A stretch of 64,000 nucleotides of DNA from RDYJ01 sp034931405 (GTDB taxonomy: Bacteria > Cyanobacteriota > Cyanobacteriia > Cyanobacteriales > Nostocaceae): positions 86,455 through 150,454 of the forward strand of contig NZ_JAYGHA010000012.1 in the NCBI RefSeq assembly GCF_034931405.1, in the 5' to 3' direction. The notes under the pieces are model-generated. The model saw only the letters and a program-made list of their open reading frames with translations, ran no database searches and was not told the DNA's origin. The translations under genes were made by a program, and so were the position numbers. Positions within the stretch are counted from its first letter, which is position 1, and every line of letters begins with the position of its first letter. Shown piece by piece: positions 28,536 to 37,558 of the stretch.

Positions 28536-28565
28536 TGTAGAGACGTTCCATGGAAAGTCTCTACA
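28536..28565. repeat. Intergenic hairpin repeat (TGTAGAGAC type)
   Basis: TGTAGAGAC and GTCTCTACA form 9-bp arms around GTTCCATGGAAA. This resembles a common dispersed intergenic repeat of filamentous cyanobacteria. It lies between the small exported gene and the convergent hemF and may stop transcription both ways. Confidence 0.55.
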
Positions 28566-28584
28566 CCTAAAATCATACTTGCTT

Positions 28585-29622
28585 TCAGCAACGCCTAAAA
28601 CCACTAGCCCATTCTTGGGGTTGTAAAAATACTTTGGTTAGTTCTTCTTCAGGACTGCCTGGTTCTGGTTGATAACCATATTCCCAGCGTGTTAAAGGTG
28701 GTAAGGACATTAAAATTGATTCCGCTCTCCCATTGGTTTGTAAACCAAATATTGTTCCCCGGTCATAGACTAAATTAAACTCTACATAACGACCTCTGCG
28801 GTATAATTGAAATTGACGCTGGCGATCGCTATATTCTGTATTTTGTCTTCTTTCGGCTATTGGTAAATAACTTGGTAAAAATGCCTTACCGCAAGACTGC
28901 ACTAGGGCAAATACATCTTCCCAACTATGATTTATTCTGCCTATTTGTTGGCTATAAACTGCCGCCGGACTATTTGTTTCTGAACCAGCATACAAATTAC
29001 CATTAGCATCTTGATAGTCAAAGAAAATACCACCTATTCCCCTTTGTTCTTGACGATGGCGTAAATAAAAATATTCATCACACCAGCGTTTATAAGTAGG
29101 ATAATATTCTGGATGATGCTGATCACAAGCATTTTTTAATGTTCTATGAAAATGAATTGCATCTTCCGCAAAAGGATAATAAGGTGTTAAATCTGCACCA
29201 CCACCAAACCACCAAATTGGACCAGCTTCAAAATAACGATAATTTAAATGTACTGTGGGTACATAAGGGTTACGGGGATGCAGTACCATTGATGTACCTG
29301 CTGCATAAAAACCATGTCCCGCAGCTTCTGGACGCTGGGTTAAAATCGCTGGAGGTAATGTATCTCCCCAAACTTCGGAAAAGTTGACTCCACCTTGTTC
29401 AAATACTCTTCCTTCCCGAATTACGCGAGTCCGTCCTTCTCCACCTTCTGCACGTTGCCATATATCTTGATGGAATTTAGCTTGTCCATCTAGTGCTTCC
29501 AAGCCTTGACAAATCTCATCTTGTAAAGCTAATACAAACTGTTTTGCTCTTTGTCTTGAATCTGTAGGTATGCTGTTATTGATTGGAGGTGGTGTAACTA
29601 ATACGCTTTTATTCCCCGTCAT
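28585..29622 (-). CDS. hemF: Aerobic coproporphyrinogen III oxidase
   Basis: 345 residues, the normal length. Family signatures run throughout: GGVNFSEVWGD, GTSMVLHPRNPYVPTVHLNYRYFE, WWFGGGADLTPYY, KRWCDEYFYLRHR.E.RGIGGIFFDY, and RRGRYVEFNLVYDRGTIFGLQTNGR. It oxidatively decarboxylates coproporphyrinogen III to protoporphyrinogen IX with O2, feeding haem and chlorophyll synthesis in the cytoplasm. acsF, another O2-dependent tetrapyrrole enzyme, lies 1.7 kb away on the other strand. Confidence 0.97.
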   Translation of the reverse strand: MTGNKSVLVTPPPINNSIPTDSRQRAKQFVLALQDEICQGLEALDGQAKFHQDIWQRAEGGEGRTRVIREGRVFEQGGVNFSEVWGDTLPPAILTQRPEAAGHGFYAAGTSMVLHPRNPYVPTVHLNYRYFEAGPIWWFGGGADLTPYYPFAEDAIHFHRTLKNACDQHHPEYYPTYKRWCDEYFYLRHRQEQRGIGGIFFDYQDANGNLYAGSETNSPAAVYSQQIGRINHSWEDVFALVQSCGKAFLPSYLPIAERRQNTEYSDRQRQFQLYRRGRYVEFNLVYDRGTIFGLQTNGRAESILMSLPPLTRWEYGYQPEPGSPEEELTKVFLQPQEWASGFRRC

Positions 29623-29910
29623 AATTGAAAACCGCTAATATGCAAAAATCTATTGCTGATTAATAACTATAGAGTTATTAAAGCAGGAAACTATATTTTG
29701 TTAAAAAACTTAATAAATTATCGGGATAAATGACTGAAAGGCTTATTTAGCGTAACTTTTTTGCTGTGATGCCAAAAAAATAAAAACTATTTATATTATA
29801 TGGCGATCGCATTTTCCATAACCACAGAAAAGCGATACATCAATTTTAACATTTTCCCACAAACGTAGGGGTTTAGCATTGTGCTTTACCCCTACTACAA
29901 CTACAACGCT

Positions 29911-30144
29911 TTAAGCACTAACTAAATAATAATTATCGGCATCAGAAACACCAGAACTGCTAATTGAATAAAATCCTTTGCGAATAGCAGAACCCAATGG
30001 AGCATTTTGTTCCCACATCCAAAAACCATTTATTGCACCTGCACTATTACGTCGGTATCCAGCAAAAATTCCGGTATGGTTATATGTACCATAATAACTG
30101 TTATTTCTACCAGCAAAAGTGGCCATCGCAGTACCTACTGGCAT
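29911..30144 (-). pseudogene. N-terminally truncated BPSL0067-like protein
   Basis: The ATG at 30144 starts MPVGTAMATFAGR, continuing NHTGIFAGYRR, INGFWMWEQN and AIRKGFYSIS. This matches my memory of the C-terminal half of the BPSL0067 family (papain-like amidase fold related to effector or lysis proteins). The N-terminal part with the catalytic Cys is missing: the frame is open upstream only to a stop near 30187, with a TTG at 30171 as an alternative start. It is probably a remnant, though a short expressed protein is possible. Confidence 0.5.
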
Positions 30145-30220
30145 AGATATAACACTAACAATAGAAGTCAAAACCCATACTAATTAGGGCTTACAGATAT
30201 TTATAAGTATTATTACGTAT

Positions 30221-30239
30221 TTTCGGTAATTTACCGAAA
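30221..30239. promoter_or_regulatory. 19-bp near-perfect palindrome
   Basis: TTTCGGTAATTTACCGAAA has 9-base arms that are fully complementary with one central base. It sits 111 bases upstream of the antitoxin start at 30350. VapB antitoxins usually bind palindromes to repress their own operon, so this is a good operator candidate. Confidence 0.45.
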
Positions 30240-30349
30240 TGGATATAGATGATTATATGAATTATTTGTAAACCGAGATTCATCATTTCCAAGCATGGCA
30301 GTAGATATAATAGAATATGGAATGTAGAGATCCATTACACAAAACCAAA

Positions 30350-30613
30350 ATGATATCTATCAACCTAGATCGAGAAACGGAAACCTACCTAGCAGAAATT
30401 ATTACTCAAGAGAATACTACGTCTGAAGAACTGCTAAAAAAACTAATTTATCAACATTGGCAAACAATAAAACCTTGTCAAACTCTAGCTCAAAGACGAG
30501 GAAAACATCCAGACAACCTATTACAAGATGCTGATCCTGATTTGTCATTACGAGAAAATCGTAAAAAGATCATTGCGGAACATATCCAAAACCATTATCA
30601 GAAATCTAAATAG
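30350..30613 (+). CDS. Antitoxin of a VapBC-type pair
   Basis: 87 residues from the ATG giving MISINLDRETETYLAEI; an upstream ATG at 30317 would add 11 residues of poor fit. The N-terminal beta strand and two helices (ISINLDRE, YLAEIITQ, SEELLKKLIYQHW) look like a ribbon-helix-helix DNA-binding domain, and the charged tail should bind the toxin. It ends 11 bases before the PIN gene, so the two form one operon. Function follows from that pairing. Confidence 0.7.
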   Translation: MISINLDRETETYLAEIITQENTTSEELLKKLIYQHWQTIKPCQTLAQRRGKHPDNLLQDADPDLSLRENRKKIIAEHIQNHYQKSK

Positions 30614-30624
30614 AAATATAAATA

Positions 30625-31053
30625 ATGAAGGACTATCCTCCCCATATTCTTACTGATAGTAGTATTTTGGTTGCTTACTACAGCTTACAAGATAATTATC
30701 ATAAATCTGTTTGTAAATTTTTTGAACAATGTTCAAGTGAACTAATTACTACCATTCCTTGTGTGACTGAAGTCATGTATCTTTTGAGTAAAGATTATCG
30801 GACACAAAATGAATTTCTCAACGATTTAGCTCAAAAACTTTATCGTTGTATTCCCCTAATACCAGAAGACTTTACTCGAATTAGACAACTAAATGAACAG
30901 TATGCAGACTTACCAGGAGATTTTGCTGATTTGTCATTAATTACTATCTCTGAACGTCTCAATATTTCAGCAATCATTACATTAGATAGTGATTTTGATA
31001 TTTACCGTCGTTATCGAAAACAACCTTTTGAAAGAGTGTATTTAACTTTATAA
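30625..31053 (+). CDS. VapC-type PIN-domain toxin
   Basis: 142 residues, typical VapC size. The acidic residues of the PIN active site are all visible: D11 in LTDSSILVAYY, E49 in CVTEVMYLLS, D99 and D102 in GDFADLSL, and D121 in ITLDSDFDIYR. VapC toxins are Mg-dependent RNases, often cutting tRNA, held inactive by the upstream antitoxin. The gene follows the antitoxin by 11 bases. Confidence 0.82.
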   Translation: MKDYPPHILTDSSILVAYYSLQDNYHKSVCKFFEQCSSELITTIPCVTEVMYLLSKDYRTQNEFLNDLAQKLYRCIPLIPEDFTRIRQLNEQYADLPGDFADLSLITISERLNISAIITLDSDFDIYRRYRKQPFERVYLTL

Positions 31054-31297
31054 ATTAGTGTCATACAGCTTACAGTTACCTGAATAAACAAAAACTTGAT
31101 CACAAAACTTCATAAACTCTTGCCGTTAATTCATAAAAATACAATTACTGAAATCCTTACTCACAAGCCTTTTCAGTTTAAAACAACCATGAAGTTGTCC
31201 TAGCTTAACAAAACTTGCCAATCAAAGACTAGCCAAATGAACAGAGCTAATATAACTTATTAGTTATCTAAGTATTTAGCTAATCGAGAGAGGAATC

Positions 31298-32374
31298 ATG
31301 GTTCAGAGCGTATCCCCATCAACCATTAAAGCTCCCAAAGCTGGAATTAAACAGCCTAGTAAGGAAACAGCCCTTACTCCTCGGTTTTACACCACAGACT
31401 TTGAAACAGCAGCAAATTTAGACCTTTCAGCCCAAGAAAGCGAGTTACAAGCACTATTAACAGAAATGCGGACTGACTATAACCGTCATCATTTTGTTAG
31501 AGATGAGGAATTTGAGCAGTCTTGGGAACATATAGAGGGAGAAGCAAGAAAAGCTTTTATTGAATATTTAGAACGTTCTTGTATTTCTGAATTTTCAGGA
31601 TTTTTATTATTTAAGGAATTATCACGGAAGGTAAAAGAAAAGAATCCTTTATTAGCAGAAATATTTCAATTAATGGCGCGTGATGAAGCCCGTCATGCTG
31701 GATTTTTAAATAAAGCAATGGGTGATTTTAAACTATCTTTAGATTTGGGTGAAGTGACAAAAACTCGCACCTATACATTTTTCCCTTTGGAGTGGGTGCT
31801 TTACAGTGTTTATTTATCAGAAAAAATTGGTTATTGGCGTTATATTATAATCTTTCATCATCTGCAAAAACATCCAGAACATCAGTTTTATCCTATCTTC
31901 CGTAAATTTGAAAGTTGGTGTCAAGATGAAAACCGACATGGGGATATTTTTAAGGCTTTATTGCGATCGCAACCCAAACTCTGGAATAATTGGCAATCAA
32001 GGTTATGGAGTCGCTTTTTCTTGTTATCTGTATTTGCTACTCACACTTTGACAGTTCACGAAAGAAGTAGTTTTTATGATTTATTAGGACTGGAAGCGAC
32101 AAAATTTGATCAAGATGTCGTTCGTAACACTAATGAAACTGCGGGAAGAGCTTTTCCAGTGATGTTAAATACTGAACATCCCCAATTTTTCCCCCGGTTA
32201 CAAAAATGCTCAGACTACAATTTACAAATCTCAGAAATTGAACGCAGTTCTCAACCTAAATTAGTGAAATTGCTGCGTAAAGTTCCTTTATTTATGGGCA
32301 TTATTGGGAATTTATTATTAGTTTATTTAATTAAACCCATTGATGCTGAAAATTTGCGGGGAACTGTACGTTAA
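31298..32374 (+). CDS. acsF: Mg-protoporphyrin IX monomethyl ester oxidative cyclase
   Basis: 358 residues, normal length, with a GAGAGG ribosome site. TPRFYTTDFE near the start is characteristic. Two diiron EX2H motifs, ARDEARHAGFL and WCQDENRHGDIF, hold the metal. The C terminus is YLIKPIDAENLRGTVR. It forms the fifth ring of chlorophyll using O2 on the thylakoid or inner membrane. Many cyanobacteria have two acsF paralogues, for high and low oxygen; which this is cannot be told here. A broken second copy of its 3' end lies at 33401-33526. Confidence 0.95.
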   Translation: MVQSVSPSTIKAPKAGIKQPSKETALTPRFYTTDFETAANLDLSAQESELQALLTEMRTDYNRHHFVRDEEFEQSWEHIEGEARKAFIEYLERSCISEFSGFLLFKELSRKVKEKNPLLAEIFQLMARDEARHAGFLNKAMGDFKLSLDLGEVTKTRTYTFFPLEWVLYSVYLSEKIGYWRYIIIFHHLQKHPEHQFYPIFRKFESWCQDENRHGDIFKALLRSQPKLWNNWQSRLWSRFFLLSVFATHTLTVHERSSFYDLLGLEATKFDQDVVRNTNETAGRAFPVMLNTEHPQFFPRLQKCSDYNLQISEIERSSQPKLVKLLRKVPLFMGIIGNLLLVYLIKPIDAENLRGTVR

Positions 32375-32380
32375 AGTAAA

Positions 32381-32412
32381 AGATCCCCAACTTTTTAAGA
32401 AGTCGAGGATCT
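32381..32412. terminator. Bidirectional hairpin between acsF and Uma2 genes
   Basis: AGATCC and GGATCT ends with ACTT/AAGT inner pairing; it lies between two convergent stops only 55 bases apart. Confidence 0.6.
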
Positions 32413-32429
32413 TGGAATCTGAATAGAAG

Positions 32430-33194
32430 TTAGTCAGAAATGCCAGCATCTCGAAGGCATTTCTCTAACTCTTCCAAGCGTTTTAAGGCATTTTCTTTTG
32501 CAAGTCGTTCTTGGTTAACTTGTTGTTGAGCATTTTCTTTAGCAAGTCGTTCTTGCTGTACTAACTCAGAACCCCAAAGTAGCAAATTACCGTCTTGATC
32601 CCACCAGCGTAACCAATAACCTTGACGGTTTTCGCGTTTTCCTTGCCAAACACCAATAAATAATTCCATTTCAGTTAACCAGTAACGGTTATTTTCATCT
32701 GAGGAACTCAATTTATAATGCCCTTTATCATCTAATTGATGTACTTCCAACTCACCGCTATTTGGTTCAAAAATAATGTAGTTAGGAACTTGTAAAACCT
32801 GTTCATAATAAAACCATTTTCCGGGAGGATAGGTGTGTTTATTAGAATATTCACTTCCATCTGTATCTGAAAGAAATTCCATCACCACCGCAGGAATTTG
32901 TCCCTGTTTATGGGGGGTGTAACTGCGTTGGATTTGCTCTCTAGGTACTGTAATTTGTGGCACGTAAGCCCAGTCAGGTGCTTTGATGACAAATTTACCA
33001 TTTACTGTGGCACAGATGCCGTAATTGGTGGTAGCGATCGCATTTTCTGGCAGCTTACCAGCTAGTTCTAGGCTTTCCGTCAGTGCTGCTGCTAGACTGG
33101 GTTGATTGACATTATCCACGGGTTCATCGTCTAAAACGAAGTCTTCGGGTAAGAGTTCCCAGGTGATGTTGGTGGTCGAAGCACTTACAACCAT
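32430..33194 (-). CDS. Uma2 family endonuclease-like protein
   Basis: 254 residues from the ATG; a GTG nine bases further upstream is an alternative. The core is the Uma2 (DUF820) PD-(D/E)XK nuclease fold: ATTNYGICATVNGKFVIKAPDWAYVPQ, VVMEFLSDTDGSEYSNKHTYPPGKWFYYEQV and YIIFEPNSGELEV. The C-terminal 45 residues form a coiled coil containing two copies of QERLAKENA. Uma2 genes are found in dozens of copies in filamentous cyanobacteria; their target is unknown. It lies between acsF and the acsF fragment, next to an assembly gap. Confidence 0.85.
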   Translation of the reverse strand: MVVSASTTNITWELLPEDFVLDDEPVDNVNQPSLAAALTESLELAGKLPENAIATTNYGICATVNGKFVIKAPDWAYVPQITVPREQIQRSYTPHKQGQIPAVVMEFLSDTDGSEYSNKHTYPPGKWFYYEQVLQVPNYIIFEPNSGELEVHQLDDKGHYKLSSSDENNRYWLTEMELFIGVWQGKRENRQGYWLRWWDQDGNLLLWGSELVQQERLAKENAQQQVNQERLAKENALKRLEELEKCLRDAGISD

Positions 33195-33249
33195 AGGAAA
33201 CACAAATAAGGGATTAAACTCTAGTATAGCTTGTCACGGATATAGGGAT

Positions 33250-33344
33250 NNNNNNNNNNNNNNNNNNNNNNNNNNNNNNNNNNNNNNNNNNNNNNNNNNN
33301 NNNNNNNNNNNNNNNNNNNNNNNNNNNNNNNNNNNNNNNNNNNN
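33250..33344. other. Assembly gap
   Basis: A run of 95 Ns upstream of the Uma2 gene and before the acsF remnant. The flanks are AT-rich non-coding DNA. Confidence 0.95.
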
Positions 33345-33400
33345 GATTTTTTCAAAATTCAAATATGAGTCCTATATGACGGTTTATATTTAGATTATAA

Positions 33401-33526
33401 ACCAAACTGAAATTAATAAAATTCGTGCGAAAAATTCCGTTATTTATTGCCATTGTTTGGAATTTATTTTTAGTTTATCTCATCAAACCAATTGATGCTG
33501 AAAATTTGCGGGGAACAGTGCGTTAA
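33401..33526 (+). pseudogene. Orphan 3' end of a second acsF copy
   Basis: Reads TKLKLIKFVRKIPLFIAI, then WNLFLVYLIKPIDAENLRG and TVR before TAA. The intact gene at 31298 ends PKLVKLLRKVPLFMGI, then GNLLLVYLIKPIDAENLRG and TVR. A TAA lies just upstream in frame, so only about 41 codons survive. It marks a past duplication, with the Uma2 gene and a gap between the two copies. Confidence 0.85.
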
Positions 33527-33557
33527 TTATTATTTATTTGGGTGAAATAAAGCCTTG

Positions 33558-33604
33558 GCGACTGGAAGTCGCAGCTATACAGACAAAACCCACCTCCGTG
33601 GGTT
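33558..33604. repeat. Two short palindromic repeats
   Basis: GCGACTGGAAGTCGC (33558-33572) and AACCCACCTCCGTGGGTT (33587-33604) are adjacent imperfect palindromes past the end of the minus-strand TPR-like gene. Similar pairs are scattered in cyanobacterial genomes; possible terminators. Confidence 0.5.
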
Positions 33605-33642
33605 TCAAATCCTTTGCTTGTGTAGTAGCGATTTTTAATCGC

Positions 33643-36135
33643 CTAAAACTTGTCTTGTACTAGAGATATTGCTGTATCACGTTCTGACTTTTGTTTAAAA
33701 CTATTAGCAATTTGCACCGCTAGACTGGATTCTCCTGCTGTTAAAGCTTCATCAAATATTTGCCAGAGAAAATCACGACGTTCAAAGTTATCAACAATAT
33801 TTTTTGCTTCATCTAATGCAAATCCCATTGTTTGACTTGCACGACCGGCTTCTCCTTGAAAAGCATAGGCTTTCGCTATTAATGACCAATTATAAGCTTT
33901 GGCTTGGTGAGATTGAATTTGGACATTAATTTGCCCAGCTTGAAGTAGTTGCCAAATGGGAATATTTCTGATATTTGCAGGTACAAAATAATTTCTAATT
34001 ACAATATTTAAAAGTTGCTCGCTTTGGTCATCATCGGCAATAGTTTTAGCAATGTCTTCTAGTCTAATAACAACTGATTGCGCTTGGGGATGTTGACCGT
34101 TAGCGTGATAGTTAATGGCTATTTGTGCGAGAATGGAAACTTGCTGAGGGCGTTCTAATATGATTTTTTGTGTTAATTCCATAGCATAAGCTGGATCAGA
34201 TGCCGCAGCAGCAACTATGAGTCTATCTGTTAACCAATCTTTTTGTGAAGGTTCTAGGGTTTGGGCTAATTTAAATCCCGCTTCTACTGTGGTTTTAATT
34301 TGCTGTTCTCGATTCAGGGTGGCATAGGCTTTAACAATTGCTACCTTTGCCCATAATTTTTGTATGGTATCGTTGATATTGTCACTTAAAGAAACAGCAT
34401 TTGTTAAAATTTGATTAGCTTTATCTCCTGCTTGGGCAATGTGAAAAATTTCCGCTACATCAGCTAGTACATGAACTGGCCAAGAGGGAAATGAGGGTTG
34501 TTTGGGTAAATTTTCCACCAATTTTAAAGCACTTTCCGCAGATGCCAAAGCTTGATCATGTTTTCCAAATTGCATATACAATTTAGCGATCACATTTAAA
34601 TATTGCACCTGTTCCCTAACAGAATTAATATTTTCTTCCTTGAGTGTCTTTGCTGAAGTCAAAGCTTCATTTAATATGGCAATTGTGCGATCGCTTTGAT
34701 TGAGTTGGGAATAGTCCCGCGCTATATCTAGTAATAAACCTGCATTACTAACAGAAAAGTAAATATTGCGATCATAAAAAATCGTAATTCTATCCACTGT
34801 CCGCGCAATTTTTAATGCTTCTTCTAGGACAGCAGCAGCTTTTTGAGGTTGTTTAGTTAGTTGGTATTGTTGGGCAATTGTTCGCAGTTCCTGAACTCGA
34901 TATTGTCCAGTAGTCAAGGAATTTGCCGCCTTAATTGCTAAATTATATTGTCCAGCTTTAGCAGCTTGACGGACAATTTGATTTACTGTTTCTACCTTGG
35001 GATCAGGGATGTCTCTTACTACTCGTAATTGTCCATCCTTTACTAACTGCGTCAATGAAATAGCATTTGCATATTGACCATTATTACTATATTCACGGGC
35101 GATCTCTAATCTTGCATCTGCTTGTTCATAATCTTTGCGACTATTAGCAATAGCTAAAGCCCGATCAAAAGCCCCTATTTGGGCAAAGTATCTAGCCCAA
35201 GGAGCAAGATATGGATATTTATCTTTGCGGGCGTTTTCATAGCCTTGGGAAATGATTGATATCGCCTTTTGTTGTTGTTTGGCCTGGGCATAAGCTATGG
35301 CAACATCAATTAATGTCGGAATTTTTCCACCGGGTGATTTAATTTGGTTAGCTGTTTGGTAAGCTATATCTAACTTTCCATTACGTCTTGCCCACTGAGA
35401 TAACATCATCAGCGCCGATAATTTTTCGGTTTCATTAGTAATGGTTTTAGTAAATGCCACAGCTTCATTAAAACGTCCTGTATTGATATATCCCTTGATG
35501 ATGGCAGATCGCGCTTTTTCTGCTGGATAGTCTTCATTAATTTTTTGAGTTAAGGCGATCGCCTCGTTAAATTGTCCCCGATCAGCTAAGTTAGAAATGA
35601 TGGGAATTAACACCTGATTTTGGGATGAACCTAATTTAATTCCTTCGGCAAATTGTTTGGCCTGGTTAAATTTTCTAGCTTGTAAATAGGCATTAACAAT
35701 AGCAATTTCCGTTTCCGTTCGTAAAGGAACATAGGCAGAAGCTTGGGGAGGCATGGTTTTATAACTCATGCTATTAGTAATAGCGATCGCTTTTTCATAG
35801 CTTCCTAATTTAGCCTGTGCTACCGCTATTTTCCCTAACAACTGATCAACAGTGGCAGAATTACCAGATAACCGAGCAGTTTTTTCCGCTTCTAAAAGGC
35901 TAGAAAATGCCTGTTCTTTTTGTCCATTAGCGGCATATTGTCGAGCAGTGCGAATCAAATTCCATGTTTTATCAACGGGATTTTCGCCAACAATATTATT
36001 TGATTGAACAATGATATTTAAATCACGATGTTTATGAGATACCGAAGGCTCATTAATAGCTGCGGTGACAGGTGCGACAGCCATCAAACTAACGAAAAGT
36101 GATAATATTAACCGTTGTACTGATATTTGATACAT
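33643..36135 (-). CDS. Exported TPR-like helical repeat protein
   Basis: 830 residues from the ATG that yields a signal peptide (MYQISVQRLILSLFVSLMAV, ending VTAA); a start 22 codons upstream would spoil it. The rest is a long run of helix pairs of about 34-36 residues with TPR character (A.ARQYAANGQKEQAFSSL, IANSLADRGQFNEAIALTQ-like units). Probably a periplasmic scaffold for protein contacts. No enzyme motif is visible and no specific function can be assigned. Confidence 0.75.
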   Translation of the reverse strand: MYQISVQRLILSLFVSLMAVAPVTAAINEPSVSHKHRDLNIIVQSNNIVGENPVDKTWNLIRTARQYAANGQKEQAFSSLLEAEKTARLSGNSATVDQLLGKIAVAQAKLGSYEKAIAITNSMSYKTMPPQASAYVPLRTETEIAIVNAYLQARKFNQAKQFAEGIKLGSSQNQVLIPIISNLADRGQFNEAIALTQKINEDYPAEKARSAIIKGYINTGRFNEAVAFTKTITNETEKLSALMMLSQWARRNGKLDIAYQTANQIKSPGGKIPTLIDVAIAYAQAKQQQKAISIISQGYENARKDKYPYLAPWARYFAQIGAFDRALAIANSRKDYEQADARLEIAREYSNNGQYANAISLTQLVKDGQLRVVRDIPDPKVETVNQIVRQAAKAGQYNLAIKAANSLTTGQYRVQELRTIAQQYQLTKQPQKAAAVLEEALKIARTVDRITIFYDRNIYFSVSNAGLLLDIARDYSQLNQSDRTIAILNEALTSAKTLKEENINSVREQVQYLNVIAKLYMQFGKHDQALASAESALKLVENLPKQPSFPSWPVHVLADVAEIFHIAQAGDKANQILTNAVSLSDNINDTIQKLWAKVAIVKAYATLNREQQIKTTVEAGFKLAQTLEPSQKDWLTDRLIVAAAASDPAYAMELTQKIILERPQQVSILAQIAINYHANGQHPQAQSVVIRLEDIAKTIADDDQSEQLLNIVIRNYFVPANIRNIPIWQLLQAGQINVQIQSHQAKAYNWSLIAKAYAFQGEAGRASQTMGFALDEAKNIVDNFERRDFLWQIFDEALTAGESSLAVQIANSFKQKSERDTAISLVQDKF

Positions 36136-36248
36136 TGCCAAGGAACTCTGAGGAATTATATTTTGTATACTTGGGAATAATACACAATCTCTCAGAGCCA
36201 TTACGGATTAAGTAGGAAAATTATATGGATTCTTTTTTTGGGATCGCT

Positions 36249-36962
36249 TTAATCATGAATTGTCCCATCTGGCATAATTACCCCTTGCAAATCCGCATTC
36301 GTGAGAATTGCTTCTGTTAAATCTGCTCCTTGTAAATTGGCATTTTTTAATATAACATGAGTGAAATTTGCAAAACTTAAATCAGCATTTTTTAAACTCG
36401 CTCCTGTTAAATCAGTTGCTAAATCTCCCCATTGAATTATGCGACCTAAATTAGCTCTGCACAATTTCGCACCATCTAAATTAGCATGATGTAAAGTAGC
36501 CGCTCGTAAATCAGCATAACTCAAATCTGCTTTACTCAAATCCGCATATCCTAAGTCTGTTCGTTGATTAGAACTAGGACGGAAATCTGCTTTAATTAAT
36601 AAAGAATCAGACAGTTTTGCACCATGCAAATTTGCACCACATAAACTAGCTTTAATTAAGTTGACTTGATATAGTTGGCTGTTAACTAATTTTGCCCCTG
36701 TTAAATCAGCTTCTCGCAGAATAGCACGATATAAATCTGCTGAACTTAAATCTATTCCCCACAGAATAGCTTCACTTAAATCAGCTTCTCGGAAACAAGC
36801 TTGACTAAAATTAGTTTTTCCTAACCTTGTTTGACGTAAATCAGCATAGCTAAAATCCGCACCTTCTAAATTTGCGTTGGTTAGTTCTGCATCTTGGAGA
36901 TTAATTCGCTGAAAATTTCTTTCTCCAGCAGCATAGCGTTTAATAATTTCTTCTACATTCAT
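36249..36962 (-). CDS. Pentapeptide-repeat protein
   Basis: 237 residues. After a short N-terminal helix (MNVEEIIKRYAAGERNF), about 40 A(D/N)LXX units run to the end (LTNANLEGADFSYADLRQ and so on), folding as a right-handed quadrilateral beta helix. It ends LQGVIMPDGTIHD, and nearly the same IMPDG ending closes the globin fusion at 48159. No signal peptide, so cytosolic. Function of most such proteins is unknown. Confidence 0.88.
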   Translation of the reverse strand: MNVEEIIKRYAAGERNFQRINLQDAELTNANLEGADFSYADLRQTRLGKTNFSQACFREADLSEAILWGIDLSSADLYRAILREADLTGAKLVNSQLYQVNLIKASLCGANLHGAKLSDSLLIKADFRPSSNQRTDLGYADLSKADLSYADLRAATLHHANLDGAKLCRANLGRIIQWGDLATDLTGASLKNADLSFANFTHVILKNANLQGADLTEAILTNADLQGVIMPDGTIHD

Positions 36963-37171
36963 AAATAAATTTTGGATATTTTAAACGGAAATTAAAGCTA
37001 TTAATTAATTAACTCAATAACTGTATAGTGATTCTATCATGTTTTTGTAATTTGGTGATTGATGAATAAAATCCTCTCCTTGTTTCTCCTGACTCCTATT
37101 TATAAATTATTGATATTTAGTTATAATCCTAAATAGTGATGAATTGTTTTGCTGACGATTGAGTTGTCATA

Positions 37172-37534
37172 ATGCCAAAAACAAATCCCTCTACATCTGA
37201 TCCAGTTATTATCGCAGCGGTGGCTGACTATTTCAAGGTGTTATCCGAAGGAAGCCGGTTACAAATTTTGACCTGTCTCAAATCAGGTTCTATGAATGTC
37301 ATGGAGATTGGGGAAGCAACAGGTTTAGGACAGGCCAATCTGTCTAAGCATTTGAAAGTGTTAACTCAAGCAGGGATTTTATCCCGTCAGCCTAAAGGAA
37401 CTAGCGCCTATTATGAGATTGCAGACCCGATTATTTTTGAGCTTTGTGAATTAGCGTGCGATCGCATTAGTCAACGTGTATTACAACAAGCTGAAAACCT
37501 CAAAGCTTTTCACAACAAAAATACAGGTTTTTAA
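37172..37534 (+). CDS. ArsR-family transcriptional regulator
   Basis: 120 residues. A winged helix-turn-helix of the ArsR type: DYFKVLSEGSRLQILTCL, then MNVMEIGEATGLGQANLSKHLKVL with the recognition helix, and AGILSRQPKGTSAYYEI as the wing. The family's metal-binding ELCVC Cys pair is absent from the DNA-binding helix; Cys 90 and Cys 94 near the C terminus (FELCELACDR) could be a ligand site. The gene is convergent with the PaaK-like gene and has no obvious target beside it. Confidence 0.85.
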   Translation: MPKTNPSTSDPVIIAAVADYFKVLSEGSRLQILTCLKSGSMNVMEIGEATGLGQANLSKHLKVLTQAGILSRQPKGTSAYYEIADPIIFELCELACDRISQRVLQQAENLKAFHNKNTGF

Positions 37535-37558
37535 ATTAAATTCGTAATTAAGAAATTT

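Noticed and set aside
28585..32374. hemF and acsF as a low-oxygen tetrapyrrole operon
   Set aside because: They are on opposite strands with unrelated genes between, and the low-oxygen partner genes (ho2, hemN) are absent.
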